Source: Streptomyces spirodelae
Lineage (GTDB): Bacteria > Actinomycetota > Actinomycetes > Streptomycetales > Streptomycetaceae
Assembly: GCF_017676385.1 (NCBI RefSeq)
Contig: NZ_JAFFZN010000007.1
Location: 124,001 to 188,000 of the forward strand
Direction: 5' to 3'
DNA length: 64,000 nt
Position numbers and translations under genes: made by a program. The notes below the pieces were generated by a model. That model had not been told where the DNA came from. It ran no database searches and saw only the letters and a program-made list of their open reading frames with translations. This document shows, in pieces, positions 19,056 to 28,216 of this stretch (its first letter is position 1; each line of letters opens with the position of its first letter).

Positions 19056-19215
19056 TTCGAACGGCCGGTATGGAGTTGAGTCGGCACATCATCGCACGGG
19101 TGAGCGGGCCGTGGCTGCCCCTGAGCGAGGGCTGTTCGCCTTGAATCACATTACCTTTCCTTTACATACTGGGGGGAGGCGGTGGCCGAGCCGTCGCCCT
19201 CGGAGGGGAGATCCA

Positions 19216-20061
19216 TTGGGCAGCCTGTGCAGTGCCGACGTGATGCCGAGGAGCGCGCGGGCGGGCCCCGGGGCCCGCTCAGTGATCCGCCACGACCTCC
19301 GCCGTACCGCGGCGGTACGGACCCTGTGCTACCGGAGAGGGGATGTGGTGGTCGTCTCCGGCCTGCCCGGCGGCGGCAAGTCCACCCTCATCAAAGCCGC
19401 GGTCCGGGCATGCGGCGACGTGGTCCGTATCGACTCCCAGGACACCAGAGAGCGCTGGGAGCGCCGGATGCCGCACTGGCTGCCGTACGACGTCTACCGG
19501 CCGCTGGTACGGCTGGCGCACTACGCGGGGCTGCGCGCGGCCCTCCGCTCCGGCGCCGCTGTGGTGGTGCACGACTGCGGTACGCAGAGCTGGGTGCGCC
19601 GCTGGCTGGCCCGGGACGCGGTGCGCCGGGGCAGGTCGCTGCATCTGCTGCTGCTCGATGTGGCGCCCGAGGACGCGCTGGCCGGGCAGAGCGCACGCGG
19701 CAGGCGGGTGTCCGCCTACGCCTTCCGCCGCCACCTGCGTGCCGTACGCCGACTGCGGGCCGCCGCCGAGACGGGTCGGCTGCCGCGCGGCTGCGTCTCC
19801 TCGGTACTGCTGGACCGGGGCGCGGCCAAGGCGCTGCGGTCGATGCGCTTCGAGACGCTGCCCGCCTCCGTGCCGATGGCGGTCTCCACGCACGTGCGGC
19901 CGGCGCACGCGCGGGCGTTCACCCCGACCGTGCCGTCCGCGCGGGCCGGGCCGGCGACGCACGCGGTCCCGCCGCCCGCGAGGGACGACGGGATCGCGGA
20001 GGGGGACACCCGTGACCGGGCCGAGGGGAGACCCGGGATCAGCGTCCCGCGACCGGGGTGA
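19216..20061 (+). CDS. P-loop AAA-type ATPase/kinase of unknown role
   Basis: A 281-aa soluble protein. A Walker A motif SGLPGGGKSTL lies near residue 50, after VLCYRRGDVVVV-like strands, and a DVAPEDALAGQSARGRR segment resembles the LID/Walker B region of zeta-toxin-like and nucleoside-type kinases. The C-terminus is basic and low in complexity. I use the TTG at 19216 because GGAGGGGAG precedes it by 5-6 nt; an ATG at 19243 is the alternative. It is next to the gcv operon as in other Streptomyces and its 3' end overlaps the convergent secreted-protein gene by 23 bp. The substrate is unknown. Confidence 0.7.
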   Translation: MGSLCSADVMPRSARAGPGARSVIRHDLRRTAAVRTLCYRRGDVVVVSGLPGGGKSTLIKAAVRACGDVVRIDSQDTRERWERRMPHWLPYDVYRPLVRLAHYAGLRAALRSGAAVVVHDCGTQSWVRRWLARDAVRRGRSLHLLLLDVAPEDALAGQSARGRRVSAYAFRRHLRAVRRLRAAAETGRLPRGCVSSVLLDRGAAKALRSMRFETLPASVPMAVSTHVRPAHARAFTPTVPSARAGPATHAVPPPARDDGIAEGDTRDRAEGRPGISVPRPG

Positions 20062-20827
20062 GCGGCTTGTGGGCCTGCGGCTGGAGGGCCGGTGACTGGG
20101 GCGCCGTCCCCTGGCCGGGCTTCCCGTGCGGCTGCCCCTGCGCGGGCTGCTGACCGGCGGGCTTGCCGGGCTTCGCGGGCGCGGGCTTGCCGGGCTTCGC
20201 GGGCGCGGGCTTGCCGGGCTTGCCGGGTGCGGGCTTTGCGGGCTTGGGGTGGCCAGGCTTCTGCTGCTGCGCGGGCTTGTGCGCGTCACCGGGCTTGCCC
20301 TGCTGCTGGCCTGCGGGCTTCTGCTCCTTGGGGTGCTGCGGCTCGGGCTTGTGCGACTGCGGCTTGCCGGGCTTACCGGGTGCGGGCTTGGGCTTCGCGG
20401 GCTTGGGCTGTGCGGGCTTTTGCTGCGTGGCCGGTTTGTGCTGTTCGAGGAGGTCGTCCTCCGGGCCTGCGGGCTTCTCCTGCTGTCCCTTCGCCGGCTT
20501 CTGCGAGGCGGGCTTGTGCGCCTGGCCGGGCTTGTGGGCCTGGCCGGGCTTCTGCGCCTGCCCCGGCTTCTGCGGCTGAGCGGGCTTCTGGTTCTGACCC
20601 GGCTTCTGCTCCTTGGCGCCGTCGGCCCCCGACGGCTCGGGCTTGCCGTGCTCCGTCCCGGTGTCGTTGTCGTTGTCGGCGGGTTGATGGACTCCGGGCC
20701 GGGGCCCGGGCGTGTGGTCCGCGGGCAGTGAGGAGGCCGCGGCAGAGACCGCACCCGCCGCGCCGATGGCGAGCGAGCCGGCCAGCGAGACGGTGACGGC
20801 GGTGGCGCTGATTCTGTTCACGCGCAT
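20039..20827 (-). CDS. Secreted Lys/Pro/Gln/Gly-rich repeat protein
   Basis: A 262-aa protein with an N-terminal signal peptide (basic start, hydrophobic core to about residue 32, Ala-rich cleavage region) followed by an entirely low-complexity tail. The tail is built of KPGQ/KPGKP-type units such as AHKPGQAHKPASQKP and APAKPGKPAPAKPGKP. The only acidic break is EDDLLEQ mid-chain. The ATG at 20827 has GGAGGAG 6 nt upstream. No domain is recognised. A cationic proline-rich tail could span or bind cell wall polymers (inference). The DNA repeats are listed separately. Confidence 0.75.
   Translation of the reverse strand: MRVNRISATAVTVSLAGSLAIGAAGAVSAAASSLPADHTPGPRPGVHQPADNDNDTGTEHGKPEPSGADGAKEQKPGQNQKPAQPQKPGQAQKPGQAHKPGQAHKPASQKPAKGQQEKPAGPEDDLLEQHKPATQQKPAQPKPAKPKPAPGKPGKPQSHKPEPQHPKEQKPAGQQQGKPGDAHKPAQQQKPGHPKPAKPAPGKPGKPAPAKPGKPAPAKPGKPAGQQPAQGQPHGKPGQGTAPQSPALQPQAHKPLTPVAGR
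20161..20232. repeat. Three tandem 24-bp units inside the secreted repeat protein
   Basis: Units at 20161-20184 and 20185-20208 are identical, starting gcttgccgggcttcgcgggc, and a third diverged unit fills 20209-20232. Each encodes one APAKPGKP-like octad on the minus strand. In-frame slippage would change the number of octads. Confidence 0.85.
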
Positions 20828-20992
20828 GTGCTCTCCTCCAGTGAGCGTGCCGGATGGCACGAAATGGGACGCAAACCACTTTTGGGGCGATGTGTAGCTG
20901 ATGCAACCGGAGCGTCGCCGTACGTGGTGAATCCCGTGCACCGGTGCTCCCTCGAAGAACCGTGCGCGGAGAGCATGGATAGGCTTGTCCGT

Positions 20993-21796
20993 ATGACAGT
21001 TCCCTCGCAGCCCCAGCCGCCCCAGCCGCAGCACTTCGGGCCCGGGCACGGGGGCGGCTGGCCCGGCAACGAGCTGGAGGAAGCCCTGGCCGCCTCGCTC
21101 CAGGTGCCGCACGCGGGCGCCCGGCTGCTGGAGGTGCTGGGCCGCAGCAGCGTATGGGTCCCGCTTCCGGAGGGTGGCAGTCGGCAGAGCCGGGAACTGG
21201 ACCTGCCCACCATGGAGTTGGACGGCGCCGTCTATGTGCCGGTCTTCAGTTCGGAGGAGCAGTTCCTCAGCGTCGTCGGCTCGCACATGTCCTTCACCAT
21301 CGCTCCGGCCAGGGAGTTCGCACGCGGTCTTCCCCCGGGAGTGGGTATCGCCGTGAACCCGGAGGGCACGGTGGGTGTGCCGCTGCCCGCCGAGGCCGTC
21401 GCGGAGCTGTGTGCCAACGCCCCGGCGGAGCAGGCGGCAGCCGGTGTGGCGCGGGGTGCGCGGGTACGGCTGTTCGAGCCGGACTGGCAGGACGACCCGC
21501 TGTCCTTCCTGGCCGCGGCCGCGGCCGAGCTGGCTGCGCTGCCGGCCGTACGGACGGCCCGGCGGGGGCTCGCCAGCACGGAGGGCGATCCGCCCGCGCT
21601 GTTCATCGGGATGGAGCTGGACCTGCTGGACCCTGAGACCCGGCAGGCGGCACACGACGCGCTCGGCAAGGCGCTGAATGTGGCACAGGTGCGCTGGCCG
21701 GTGCAGATGGTGCTGCTCGACGCGGCCGACGACCCGGTGGTGGACTGGATGCGGCAGTGCGTACGCCCCTTCTACACCCGCGAGACCCCCGCCTGA
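20993..21796 (+). CDS. SseB-family protein
   Basis: A 267-aa protein matching the enhanced serine sensitivity protein SseB: N-terminal SseB domain with NELEEALAASLQVP and MELDGAVYVPVFSSEEQ, and the C-terminal SseB domain with FLAAAAAELAALPAVRTARRG and FIGMEL. The ATG at 20993 fits a leaderless start because a TAGGCT box ends 7 nt upstream; an ATG at 20975 with GGAG is an alternative. Its closeness to the serine/glycine operon suggests a link to serine metabolism, but the biochemical role of SseB is not known. Confidence 0.75.
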   Translation: MTVPSQPQPPQPQHFGPGHGGGWPGNELEEALAASLQVPHAGARLLEVLGRSSVWVPLPEGGSRQSRELDLPTMELDGAVYVPVFSSEEQFLSVVGSHMSFTIAPAREFARGLPPGVGIAVNPEGTVGVPLPAEAVAELCANAPAEQAAAGVARGARVRLFEPDWQDDPLSFLAAAAAELAALPAVRTARRGLASTEGDPPALFIGMELDLLDPETRQAAHDALGKALNVAQVRWPVQMVLLDAADDPVVDWMRQCVRPFYTRETPA

Positions 21797-21913
21797 GCAC
21801 GCAGCCGAGCTGAGTACGAGTACCGATGTCCGGGCCGCTCTTAAGCTGGTTGGATAGCGGTGTGGGGTGACGAGTCGGGCAGGAACGGCGGCAGTGTGGG
21901 AAGGGCGGCCCAG

Positions 21914-22705
21914 GTGAGCGCGGGTGGAAGCGTCGAACAGCTCCTGCGACGGGTGTCGCCCGGCGCGTACGACACCTACCAGAACTACGAAGCTCTGCTC
22001 CAGGCGCTCGCGGGCAGCCAGGTGTGGATGCTGCTGTGGAACGGCCAGGCCGGCTCCCCCGACGCGCAGTACGGCAACATGGAAGTGGCCGGGTACGGCT
22101 ACGCGCCCTGTGTGACCTCGACCCAGGAGCTGGCGTCCTCGGGCTGGAACCGCGCGCACGAGGTGATCAGCGGCCGGGACATCGCCGCCGCGCTCTTCCC
22201 CGACCGCTGGGGAATCTGGCTGAATCCGCACGCTCCCGGCGGCGGTGTGGGCATCCCCTGGCTGGATCTGCGGCGGATCGCGGTCGGCCTCGACCAGCTT
22301 CCCGCCGGACCCCTGCGGATCAGCGAGCCGACTTTGGACATCCCGCAGTTCTATGCGCTGCTGACGCAGAACGCACACCACACACCCGCTGTCCGGTCGC
22401 TGCGCCGCGCCTGGGTGCGGCCCGCGCTGGGCGTCCCGTATCTCGCCGTCGGGCTGGACCTGTACGACAACTCTCCGGCGTCCGTCGAGGCCGCCCGGCG
22501 GATGATGGCCCAGTCGGTCGCCGCGGTGCCGGACGGGCTGCCGGTCTCCAGCGTCGCCATGGCGGACGACTTCGACCCGGTGGCGATGTGGATGCGCAGC
22601 CAGTCCCGGCCATTTTTCGACCGGGACGTGCGGGCTCCCGCGGCCTACGACGCGTCCCGTCAGCCGGCACCCGGCTTCGGTTACGGCTACCCGCGCCCCT
22701 TCTGA
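21914..22705 (+). CDS. SseB-family paralogue
   Basis: A 263-aa protein similar in layout to the preceding gene, with VEQLLRRVSPGAYDTYQNYEALL, a middle LFPDRWGIWLNPHAPGGGVGIPWLDLRRI, and the same C-terminal pattern (MWMRSQSRPFFDRD versus MRQCVRPFYTRE in its neighbour). It thus looks like an SseB-domain paralogue. The GTG at 21914 has GGAAGGG 8 nt upstream; an in-frame GTG at 21860 is possible, and a TAAGCT box just before it may be the promoter. The tail is Tyr/Pro/Gly-rich (FGYGYPRPF). Confidence 0.65.
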   Translation: MSAGGSVEQLLRRVSPGAYDTYQNYEALLQALAGSQVWMLLWNGQAGSPDAQYGNMEVAGYGYAPCVTSTQELASSGWNRAHEVISGRDIAAALFPDRWGIWLNPHAPGGGVGIPWLDLRRIAVGLDQLPAGPLRISEPTLDIPQFYALLTQNAHHTPAVRSLRRAWVRPALGVPYLAVGLDLYDNSPASVEAARRMMAQSVAAVPDGLPVSSVAMADDFDPVAMWMRSQSRPFFDRDVRAPAAYDASRQPAPGFGYGYPRPF

Positions 22706-23089
22706 ACCAGGCGAGGACCCCAGGTCGGAACCGGCGGGCAAACCGGTCTGGACCAGGGCGGAAACCGGTCTGGACCAGACCGCATTCCGGACGTTTTTCC
22801 GGTGCTCCAGACGGTCCAGATCCGGACAAAATCGCGGGCCTCACACCGCTCATCGTCAACATCCGTCCGCATAACGGAACATGATGCGTCACATCACAGT
22901 TGCGCATCCTTTCCCCGGGAGGTCTGGCGACTGATCGGAAGCGCGATGAAGACTCCCGAGCCATAAGCCACCAGGAGGCCACAGTTCGGCCTACCGACAA
23001 AACGGCTTGCGAACGTCTTCAGAATTTTGACCGCTACAGCGGTGTGCGTGGACTGGTCAACTGCCGGTCGAGAAGGGGTCCCCAACACG
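22706..23089. promoter_or_regulatory. 384-bp intergenic region with two 16-nt direct repeats, upstream of the ABC transporter
   Basis: The 16-mer aaccggtctggaccag occurs at 22741-22756 and again at 22763-22778, a 22-bp period, so both copies face nearly the same side of the helix. A related ccagacggtccagatccgg follows at about 22807-22825. This looks like an operator cluster for the downstream oligopeptide transporter operon, or part of the sseB-paralogue terminator. I see no gene in the stretch. Confidence 0.5.
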
Positions 23090-24088
23090 ATGACGGCACC
23101 ACTGCACGAGGAAACGGCCGCAGACAGCGCGGTCGTGGAGCCGGCCCTGAAACAGGCCGAGAAGGCGATCGAGGGCCGCTCACTCGGCCGGATCGCCTGG
23201 GAGCGGCTCAAGCGTGACAAGGTGGCGCTGATCGGTGGCAGCATCGTGCTGCTGCTCGTCCTGGTCGCGATCTTCGCGCCGGTGATCGCGGCGCTGACCG
23301 GACAGTCTCCGAACGAGCGGCACGAAGATCTGATCGACCCGCTCTTCAGCACCCCCAAGGGGGCACTGGGCGGCATCTCCGGCGACCATCTGCTGGGCGT
23401 CGAGCCGGTCAGCGGCCGCGACATCCTCACCCGCATCGTCTACGGGGCGCGCGTCTCGATCCTCGTCGGCTTCCTCTCGGCCTTCGTCGCCGTCATCTTC
23501 GGCACCATTCTCGGCACTCTGGCCGGTTACTTCGGCGGCTGGCTCGACGCACTGATCAGCCGCGTGATGGACATGCTGCTGGCCTTCCCGCAGCTGCTGT
23601 TCATCATCTCCCTGATCTCCGTCATGCCGAACGACCTGCTCGGGCTGAGCGGTACAGGGGTGCGCCTGCTGGTGATGATCCTGGTCATCGGCTTCTTCGG
23701 CTGGCCGTACATCGGCCGCATCGTGCGCGGCCAGGTGCTCTCGCTGCGCGAACGCGAATACATCGAGGCGGCGCGCAGCCTGGGCGCGGGGCGCGGCTAC
23801 ATCATCGGCAAGGAACTGCTGCCCAACCTTGTCGCGCCGATCACCGTCTACATGACGCTGATGATCCCGACCAACATCCTGACCGAGGCGGCCCTCAGCT
23901 TCCTCGGCGTGGGCGTCAAGCCCCCGACCGCCTCGTGGGGCTCGATGCTCTCGGACGCCGTGTCGTTCTACGAGTCCGACCCGATGTACATGATCATTCC
24001 CGGCGTCGCCATCTTCATCACGGTGCTCGCCTTCAACCTCTTCGGCGACGGCGTCCGCGACGCACTGGACCCGAAGGGCACCCGTTGA
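23090..24088 (+). CDS. Oligopeptide ABC transporter permease (OppC type)
   Basis: A 332-aa inner-membrane permease. An N-terminal OppC-N segment (LGRIAWERLKRDKVALIGGSIVLL) precedes six membrane spans, and the BPD signature EAARSLGAGRGYIIGKELLPN contacts the ATPase. The ATG at 23090 has AAGGGG about 12 nt upstream. It opens a five-gene operon (permease, binding protein, permease, two ATPases). The order is the same as in bldK, but the flanking genes correspond to the paralogous locus of S. coelicolor (SCO5476-5480 as I recall), so I do not call it bldK. Confidence 0.92.
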   Translation: MTAPLHEETAADSAVVEPALKQAEKAIEGRSLGRIAWERLKRDKVALIGGSIVLLLVLVAIFAPVIAALTGQSPNERHEDLIDPLFSTPKGALGGISGDHLLGVEPVSGRDILTRIVYGARVSILVGFLSAFVAVIFGTILGTLAGYFGGWLDALISRVMDMLLAFPQLLFIISLISVMPNDLLGLSGTGVRLLVMILVIGFFGWPYIGRIVRGQVLSLREREYIEAARSLGAGRGYIIGKELLPNLVAPITVYMTLMIPTNILTEAALSFLGVGVKPPTASWGSMLSDAVSFYESDPMYMIIPGVAIFITVLAFNLFGDGVRDALDPKGTR

Positions 24089-24162
24089 TCCCCCACCCCC
24101 ATCCCCGACCCCGGCTCAGCGCAGCTCGTGCGGGCCGTGACCTACCACGGAGGTTGCGAGAC

Positions 24163-25914
24163 GTGACATCCCTACGCACATCGAGGCGCCGATTGGCCGC
24201 GCTCTCGGCCGTCGCCGCCGCCACGCTGCTGGCCACCACGGCCTGCGGCGGGGGCGACAGCGACAGCGAGGGCGGCGGCGAGTACAACGCGGGCGTCAAC
24301 AAGGTCGCCAACGCCTCGAACAAAAAGGGCGGCACGCTGAAGTTCGTCGGCGTCCAGGACGCCGACTCCTGGGACACCACCCGGATGTACTACGGCTTCG
24401 TCTTCGACTTCTCGCGTTACTACAGCCGTCAGCTGGTGAGCTACAGCCCCAAGCCGGGCAAGAAGAGCCTGGACCTGCAGCCGGACCTGGCGACCGACAA
24501 CGCCCAGATATCCGAGGACGGCAAGGTCTACAAGTACACCCTGAAGGACGGCCTGAAGTGGGAGGACGGCAAGCCGATCACCTCCCAGGACGTCAAGTAC
24601 GGGATCGAGCGCCAGTGGGCGCAGAAGACCCTCTCCGGCGGCCCCACCTACATCAAGGACGTCCTGGACCCGGACGGCAAGTGGAAGGGTCCCTACGAGG
24701 ACAAGGGCGGCTTCGACGGCATCAAGACGCCCGACAAGAAGACCATCGAGTTCCATCTGCCCAAGCCCAACGGTGACTTCGAGCAGATGCTGGCGATGCC
24801 GACCAACTCGCCGGTGCGCGAGGACAAGGACACCAAGTCCAAGTACACCCTGCACCCCTTCTCCTCGGGTCCGTACAAGTTCAAGTCGTACACCCCGAAC
24901 AAGTCGCTGCTCCTGGTCCGCAACAAGCACTGGGACCGCACCAACGACCCGCTGCGCAAGGCACTGCCGGACAAGATCAAGGTCACGCTGCTCACCAACC
25001 CCGACGAGCGCGACAAGCGCCTGATCAACGGTGACGCCGACCTCGACCTGAACCAGCGCGGCATGGAGGTCCAGGGCCGGCAGACAGCCCTCAAGCAGCA
25101 CAAGGGCAATGTCGACAACCCGCAGACCGGCTTCATCTCGTATGTGGCCTTCCCGCAGAGCGTGAAGCCGTTCGACAACATCCACTGCCGCAAGGCCGCC
25201 ATCTACGGCGCCGACCACAAGTCCGTGCAGACCGCGCGCGGTGGTCCGACCGCAGGTGGCGAACTGGCCGTCAACATGCTGCCGCCCACCGTCCCGGGCC
25301 ACGATGTCAACGACGACCAGTACGGCATCCGCAAGAACGGCGGAAAGGCCAACGTCGCCAAGGCCAAGGAAGAACTCAAGAAGTGCGGTAAGCCGGGCGG
25401 CTTCAGCACCACGCTGGCTGTGCGCAACACCGACAAGGCCGACGTGAAGTCCGCCGAGGCCCTCCAGGCATCGCTGAAGAAGGTCGGCATCAAGGTCGAG
25501 ATCGACGAGTTCGACGGCGCCCAGGGCTCCTCGATCGTCGGCAACCAGGCCACGGTCAAGCGCAAGGGCTACGGCATGGTCCTCTACGGCTGGGGCCCGG
25601 ACTTCCCCAGCGGCCAGGGCTACGGCATCGAGCTGTGGCACAGCTCCAAGATCCGTGACAACGGCAACAACAACTACGCGCTGATCGACGACCCGAAGAT
25701 CGACAAGGGTCTCGAGGACGCCATCGCCGAGCTCGACCCGGACAAGGCCGCCGAGAAGTACCGCGAGGTCAACAAGAGGGTCATGGCGGGCGGTTACTAC
25801 CTGCCGCTCACTTACCTGAAGGTTGTCCAGTGGCGTTCCGACCGGCTCACCAACGTCTACTCGGCCGACTCCTTCAGCGGCTGGTACGACTTCGCGTCCC
25901 TCGGCGTCAAGTGA
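24163..25914 (+). CDS. Oligopeptide ABC transporter substrate-binding lipoprotein
   Basis: A 583-aa SBP_bac_5-family lipoprotein. The signal peptide ends in LLATTAC with lipidated Cys at residue 28, followed by an acidic/Gly linker. Family motifs include GGTLKFVGVQDADSWDTT near residue 55, YTLKDGLKWEDGKPITSQDV, and the C-terminal YYLPLTYLKVVQWRSDRL. The GTG at 24163 has GGAGG 9-10 nt upstream. It delivers peptides to the two permeases encoded on either side. Lys-rich surface composition is normal for the family. Confidence 0.93.
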   Translation: MTSLRTSRRRLAALSAVAAATLLATTACGGGDSDSEGGGEYNAGVNKVANASNKKGGTLKFVGVQDADSWDTTRMYYGFVFDFSRYYSRQLVSYSPKPGKKSLDLQPDLATDNAQISEDGKVYKYTLKDGLKWEDGKPITSQDVKYGIERQWAQKTLSGGPTYIKDVLDPDGKWKGPYEDKGGFDGIKTPDKKTIEFHLPKPNGDFEQMLAMPTNSPVREDKDTKSKYTLHPFSSGPYKFKSYTPNKSLLLVRNKHWDRTNDPLRKALPDKIKVTLLTNPDERDKRLINGDADLDLNQRGMEVQGRQTALKQHKGNVDNPQTGFISYVAFPQSVKPFDNIHCRKAAIYGADHKSVQTARGGPTAGGELAVNMLPPTVPGHDVNDDQYGIRKNGGKANVAKAKEELKKCGKPGGFSTTLAVRNTDKADVKSAEALQASLKKVGIKVEIDEFDGAQGSSIVGNQATVKRKGYGMVLYGWGPDFPSGQGYGIELWHSSKIRDNGNNNYALIDDPKIDKGLEDAIAELDPDKAAEKYREVNKRVMAGGYYLPLTYLKVVQWRSDRLTNVYSADSFSGWYDFASLGVK

Positions 25915-26075
25915 CCCTCATGGTCACTGGATCATCGAAGTTCGCCACCGATATCACCATCTGACGGCGCCACCCGCCGCTGGCACGAAGGGCAGGTGAA
26001 GGCCGCTACGGCGGCCCGGTAGTCCGCTCCCCGACCGGGGGCGGGCCCGGGCCGCCGACGGGCGGCCGGAGAGCA

Positions 26076-27074
26076 GTGCTCACATACCTCATCAGGCGGC
26101 TGTTCGCCGTCGCAGTGATGCTGGTCGTCATCATCCTGGCGGTCTTCTGCATCTTCTTCCTGATCCCCAAGTGGACGGGGATCGACCCGGCCACCATGTT
26201 CGTCGGCAAGCAGGCCGACAAGGAGAGCGTCGAAGCCGTCCGCGAGAAGCTCCAGCTCGACGATCCGGTCCTGATTCAGCTCTTCGAGTTCTTCAAGGGC
26301 CTCTTCGTCGGCCGGGACTACACCTCCGGGGGCGACACCACGCACTGCTCGGCCCCCTGCTTCGGCTACTCCTTCCGTACCGAGCAGGAGATCTGGCCGG
26401 TGCTGACCGACCGGCTCCCGGTCACCCTCTCCCTCGCACTCGGCGCGGCCGTGATCTGGCTGCTGATCGGTCTGACCGTCGGCGTGCTCTCCGCGCTCAA
26501 GCGGGGCAGCCTGTGGGACCGGCTGGCCATGACCGGCGCCCTGGCCGGCGTCTCGCTGCCCGTGTACTTCACCGGCCTGATCTCGCTGGCGGTCTTCGCC
26601 TACCAGCTCGACCTGGTCAGCAACTCCTTCACCCCGTTCGGTGACGACCCGGCCAAGTGGTTCAGCGGCATGATCCTGCCCTGGATCACCCTCGCCTTCC
26701 TCTTCGGCGCGATGTACGCCCGGCTCACCCGGGCCACCATGCTGGAGGTGATGGGCGAGGACTACATCCGCACAGCGCGCGCCAAGGGGCTCAAGGAGCC
26801 GGTCGTCATCGGAAAGCACGCCATGCGCTCCACCATGACGCCGGTCCTCACGCTCCTCGGCATCGACATCGGCGCCCTGATGGGCGGCGCGATCCTCACC
26901 GAGACCACCTTCAGCATCCCCGGACTCGGGCAGGCCGTGCTCAAGGCGATCACCGACCGCGACCTCCCGCTGATCCTGGGCGTCACCCTCATCACCGCAA
27001 CCGCCGTCGTCATCGCGAATCTCATCGTGGACCTGCTGTACGGCGTGATCGACCCACGAGTGAGGCTGGGATGA
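26076..27074 (+). CDS. Oligopeptide ABC transporter permease (OppB type)
   Basis: A 332-aa permease starting with the OppB signature LTYLIRRLFAVAVMLVVIIL and ending with the typical [16 protein letters not shown]. The ATPase-contact loop is DYIRTARAKGLKEPVVIGKHA. The GTG at 26076 follows GGAG at 5-6 nt. It is separated from the binding protein by 161 bp of GC-rich, hairpin-forming sequence and overlaps the next gene by 4 bp (ATGA). Confidence 0.93.
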   Translation: MLTYLIRRLFAVAVMLVVIILAVFCIFFLIPKWTGIDPATMFVGKQADKESVEAVREKLQLDDPVLIQLFEFFKGLFVGRDYTSGGDTTHCSAPCFGYSFRTEQEIWPVLTDRLPVTLSLALGAAVIWLLIGLTVGVLSALKRGSLWDRLAMTGALAGVSLPVYFTGLISLAVFAYQLDLVSNSFTPFGDDPAKWFSGMILPWITLAFLFGAMYARLTRATMLEVMGEDYIRTARAKGLKEPVVIGKHAMRSTMTPVLTLLGIDIGALMGGAILTETTFSIPGLGQAVLKAITDRDLPLILGVTLITATAVVIANLIVDLLYGVIDPRVRLG

Positions 27075-28216
27075 CCGACCACGAACACAAGTCCCACAAG
27101 GACACCGAGCCGGCCATGGCATCGGACCTGACCGGTACCGGCACCGCACCCGGCGAGGTGGAGCTGGACAAGCGGCCGCCCAAGGCATTCCTGGAGGTGC
27201 GGGACCTGCGGGTGCACTTCCCCACCCAGGACGGCCTGGTCAAGTCCGTGGACGGCCTCTCCTTCACGCTGGAGAAGGGCAAGACACTCGGCATCGTCGG
27301 CGAGTCGGGCTCCGGCAAGTCCGTCACCTCGCTCGGCATCATGGGTCTGCACACCGTGGGCCAGTACGGCAGGCAACGCCCCAAGCTCTCCGGCGAGATC
27401 TGGCTGAACGGCCAGGAGCTGCTGAGCGCCGACCCGGAGGCGGTGCGCAAGCTGCGCGGCCGTGAGATCTCGATGATCTTCCAGGACCCGCTCTCGGCAC
27501 TGCACCCCTTCTTCACCGTCGGCCACCAGATCGTGGAGGCGTACCGCGTCCACCACGACGTCGACAAGAAGACGGCCCGCAAGCGCGCCGTCGAACTGCT
27601 CGACCGGGTCGGCATCCCGGAGCCGGCCAAGCGCGTGGACAGCTACCCGCACGAGTTCTCCGGCGGGATGCGCCAGCGCGCGATGATCGCGATGTCGCTG
27701 GTCAACAACCCCGAGCTGCTGATCGCGGACGAGCCGACCACGGCGCTGGACGTCACCGTGCAGGCACAGATCCTCGACCTGATCCGGGACCTGCAGAAGG
27801 AGTTCGGCTCGGCCGTCATCATCATCACCCACGACCTGGGCGTCGTCGCCGAGCTCTCCGACGACATCCTGGTGATGTACGGCGGCCGCTGCGTCGAGTA
27901 CGGCACCGCCGAGCAGGTCTTCTACGAGCCGCAGCACCCCTACACCTGGGGGCTGCTGGGCTCGATGCCGCGTATCGACCGGGACCGGTCCGAGCGGCTC
28001 ATCCCCGTCAAGGGCTCGCCGCCCAGCCTCATCAACGTCCCGTCCGGCTGCGCCTTCAACCCGCGCTGCCCGTACGCGGACGTCCCCGAGGGCGACATCA
28101 CCCGCACCACGCGGCCCGAACTGCGCGAGGTGAAGCCCGGGCACCTGGCCGCCTGCCACATGGCGCAGGAGGACAGGGAGCGGATCTGGAACGAAGAGAT
28201 TGCCCCGAAGCTGTGA
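27071..28216 (+). CDS. Oligopeptide ABC transporter ATP-binding protein (OppD type)
   Basis: A 381-aa ATPase with Walker [10 protein letters not shown], signature SGGMRQR, Walker [13 protein letters not shown] and the H-loop ITHDLG. A C-terminal oligopeptide-transporter segment with [10 protein letters not shown] contains the cysteine cluster typical of OppD/DppD. About 45 residues of polar N-terminus precede the domain. The start overlaps the upstream stop (ATGA), so translation is coupled. Confidence 0.94.
   Translation: MTDHEHKSHKDTEPAMASDLTGTGTAPGEVELDKRPPKAFLEVRDLRVHFPTQDGLVKSVDGLSFTLEKGKTLGIVGESGSGKSVTSLGIMGLHTVGQYGRQRPKLSGEIWLNGQELLSADPEAVRKLRGREISMIFQDPLSALHPFFTVGHQIVEAYRVHHDVDKKTARKRAVELLDRVGIPEPAKRVDSYPHEFSGGMRQRAMIAMSLVNNPELLIADEPTTALDVTVQAQILDLIRDLQKEFGSAVIIITHDLGVVAELSDDILVMYGGRCVEYGTAEQVFYEPQHPYTWGLLGSMPRIDRDRSERLIPVKGSPPSLINVPSGCAFNPRCPYADVPEGDITRTTRPELREVKPGHLAACHMAQEDRERIWNEEIAPKL

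Noticed and set aside
18934..19149. 71-aa minus-strand frame before gcvT
   Set aside because: Lies inside the glycine riboswitch, whose core sequences explain the DNA.
20161..20232. CRISPR-like repeat array
   Set aside because: Units are contiguous, in frame and encode octapeptides; there are no spacers and no cas genes.
20039..22741. 900-aa minus-strand frame covering two SseB genes
   Set aside because: High GC keeps the frame open. The real gene begins at 20827 with a strong ribosome site and signal peptide; the rest is antisense to SseB genes.
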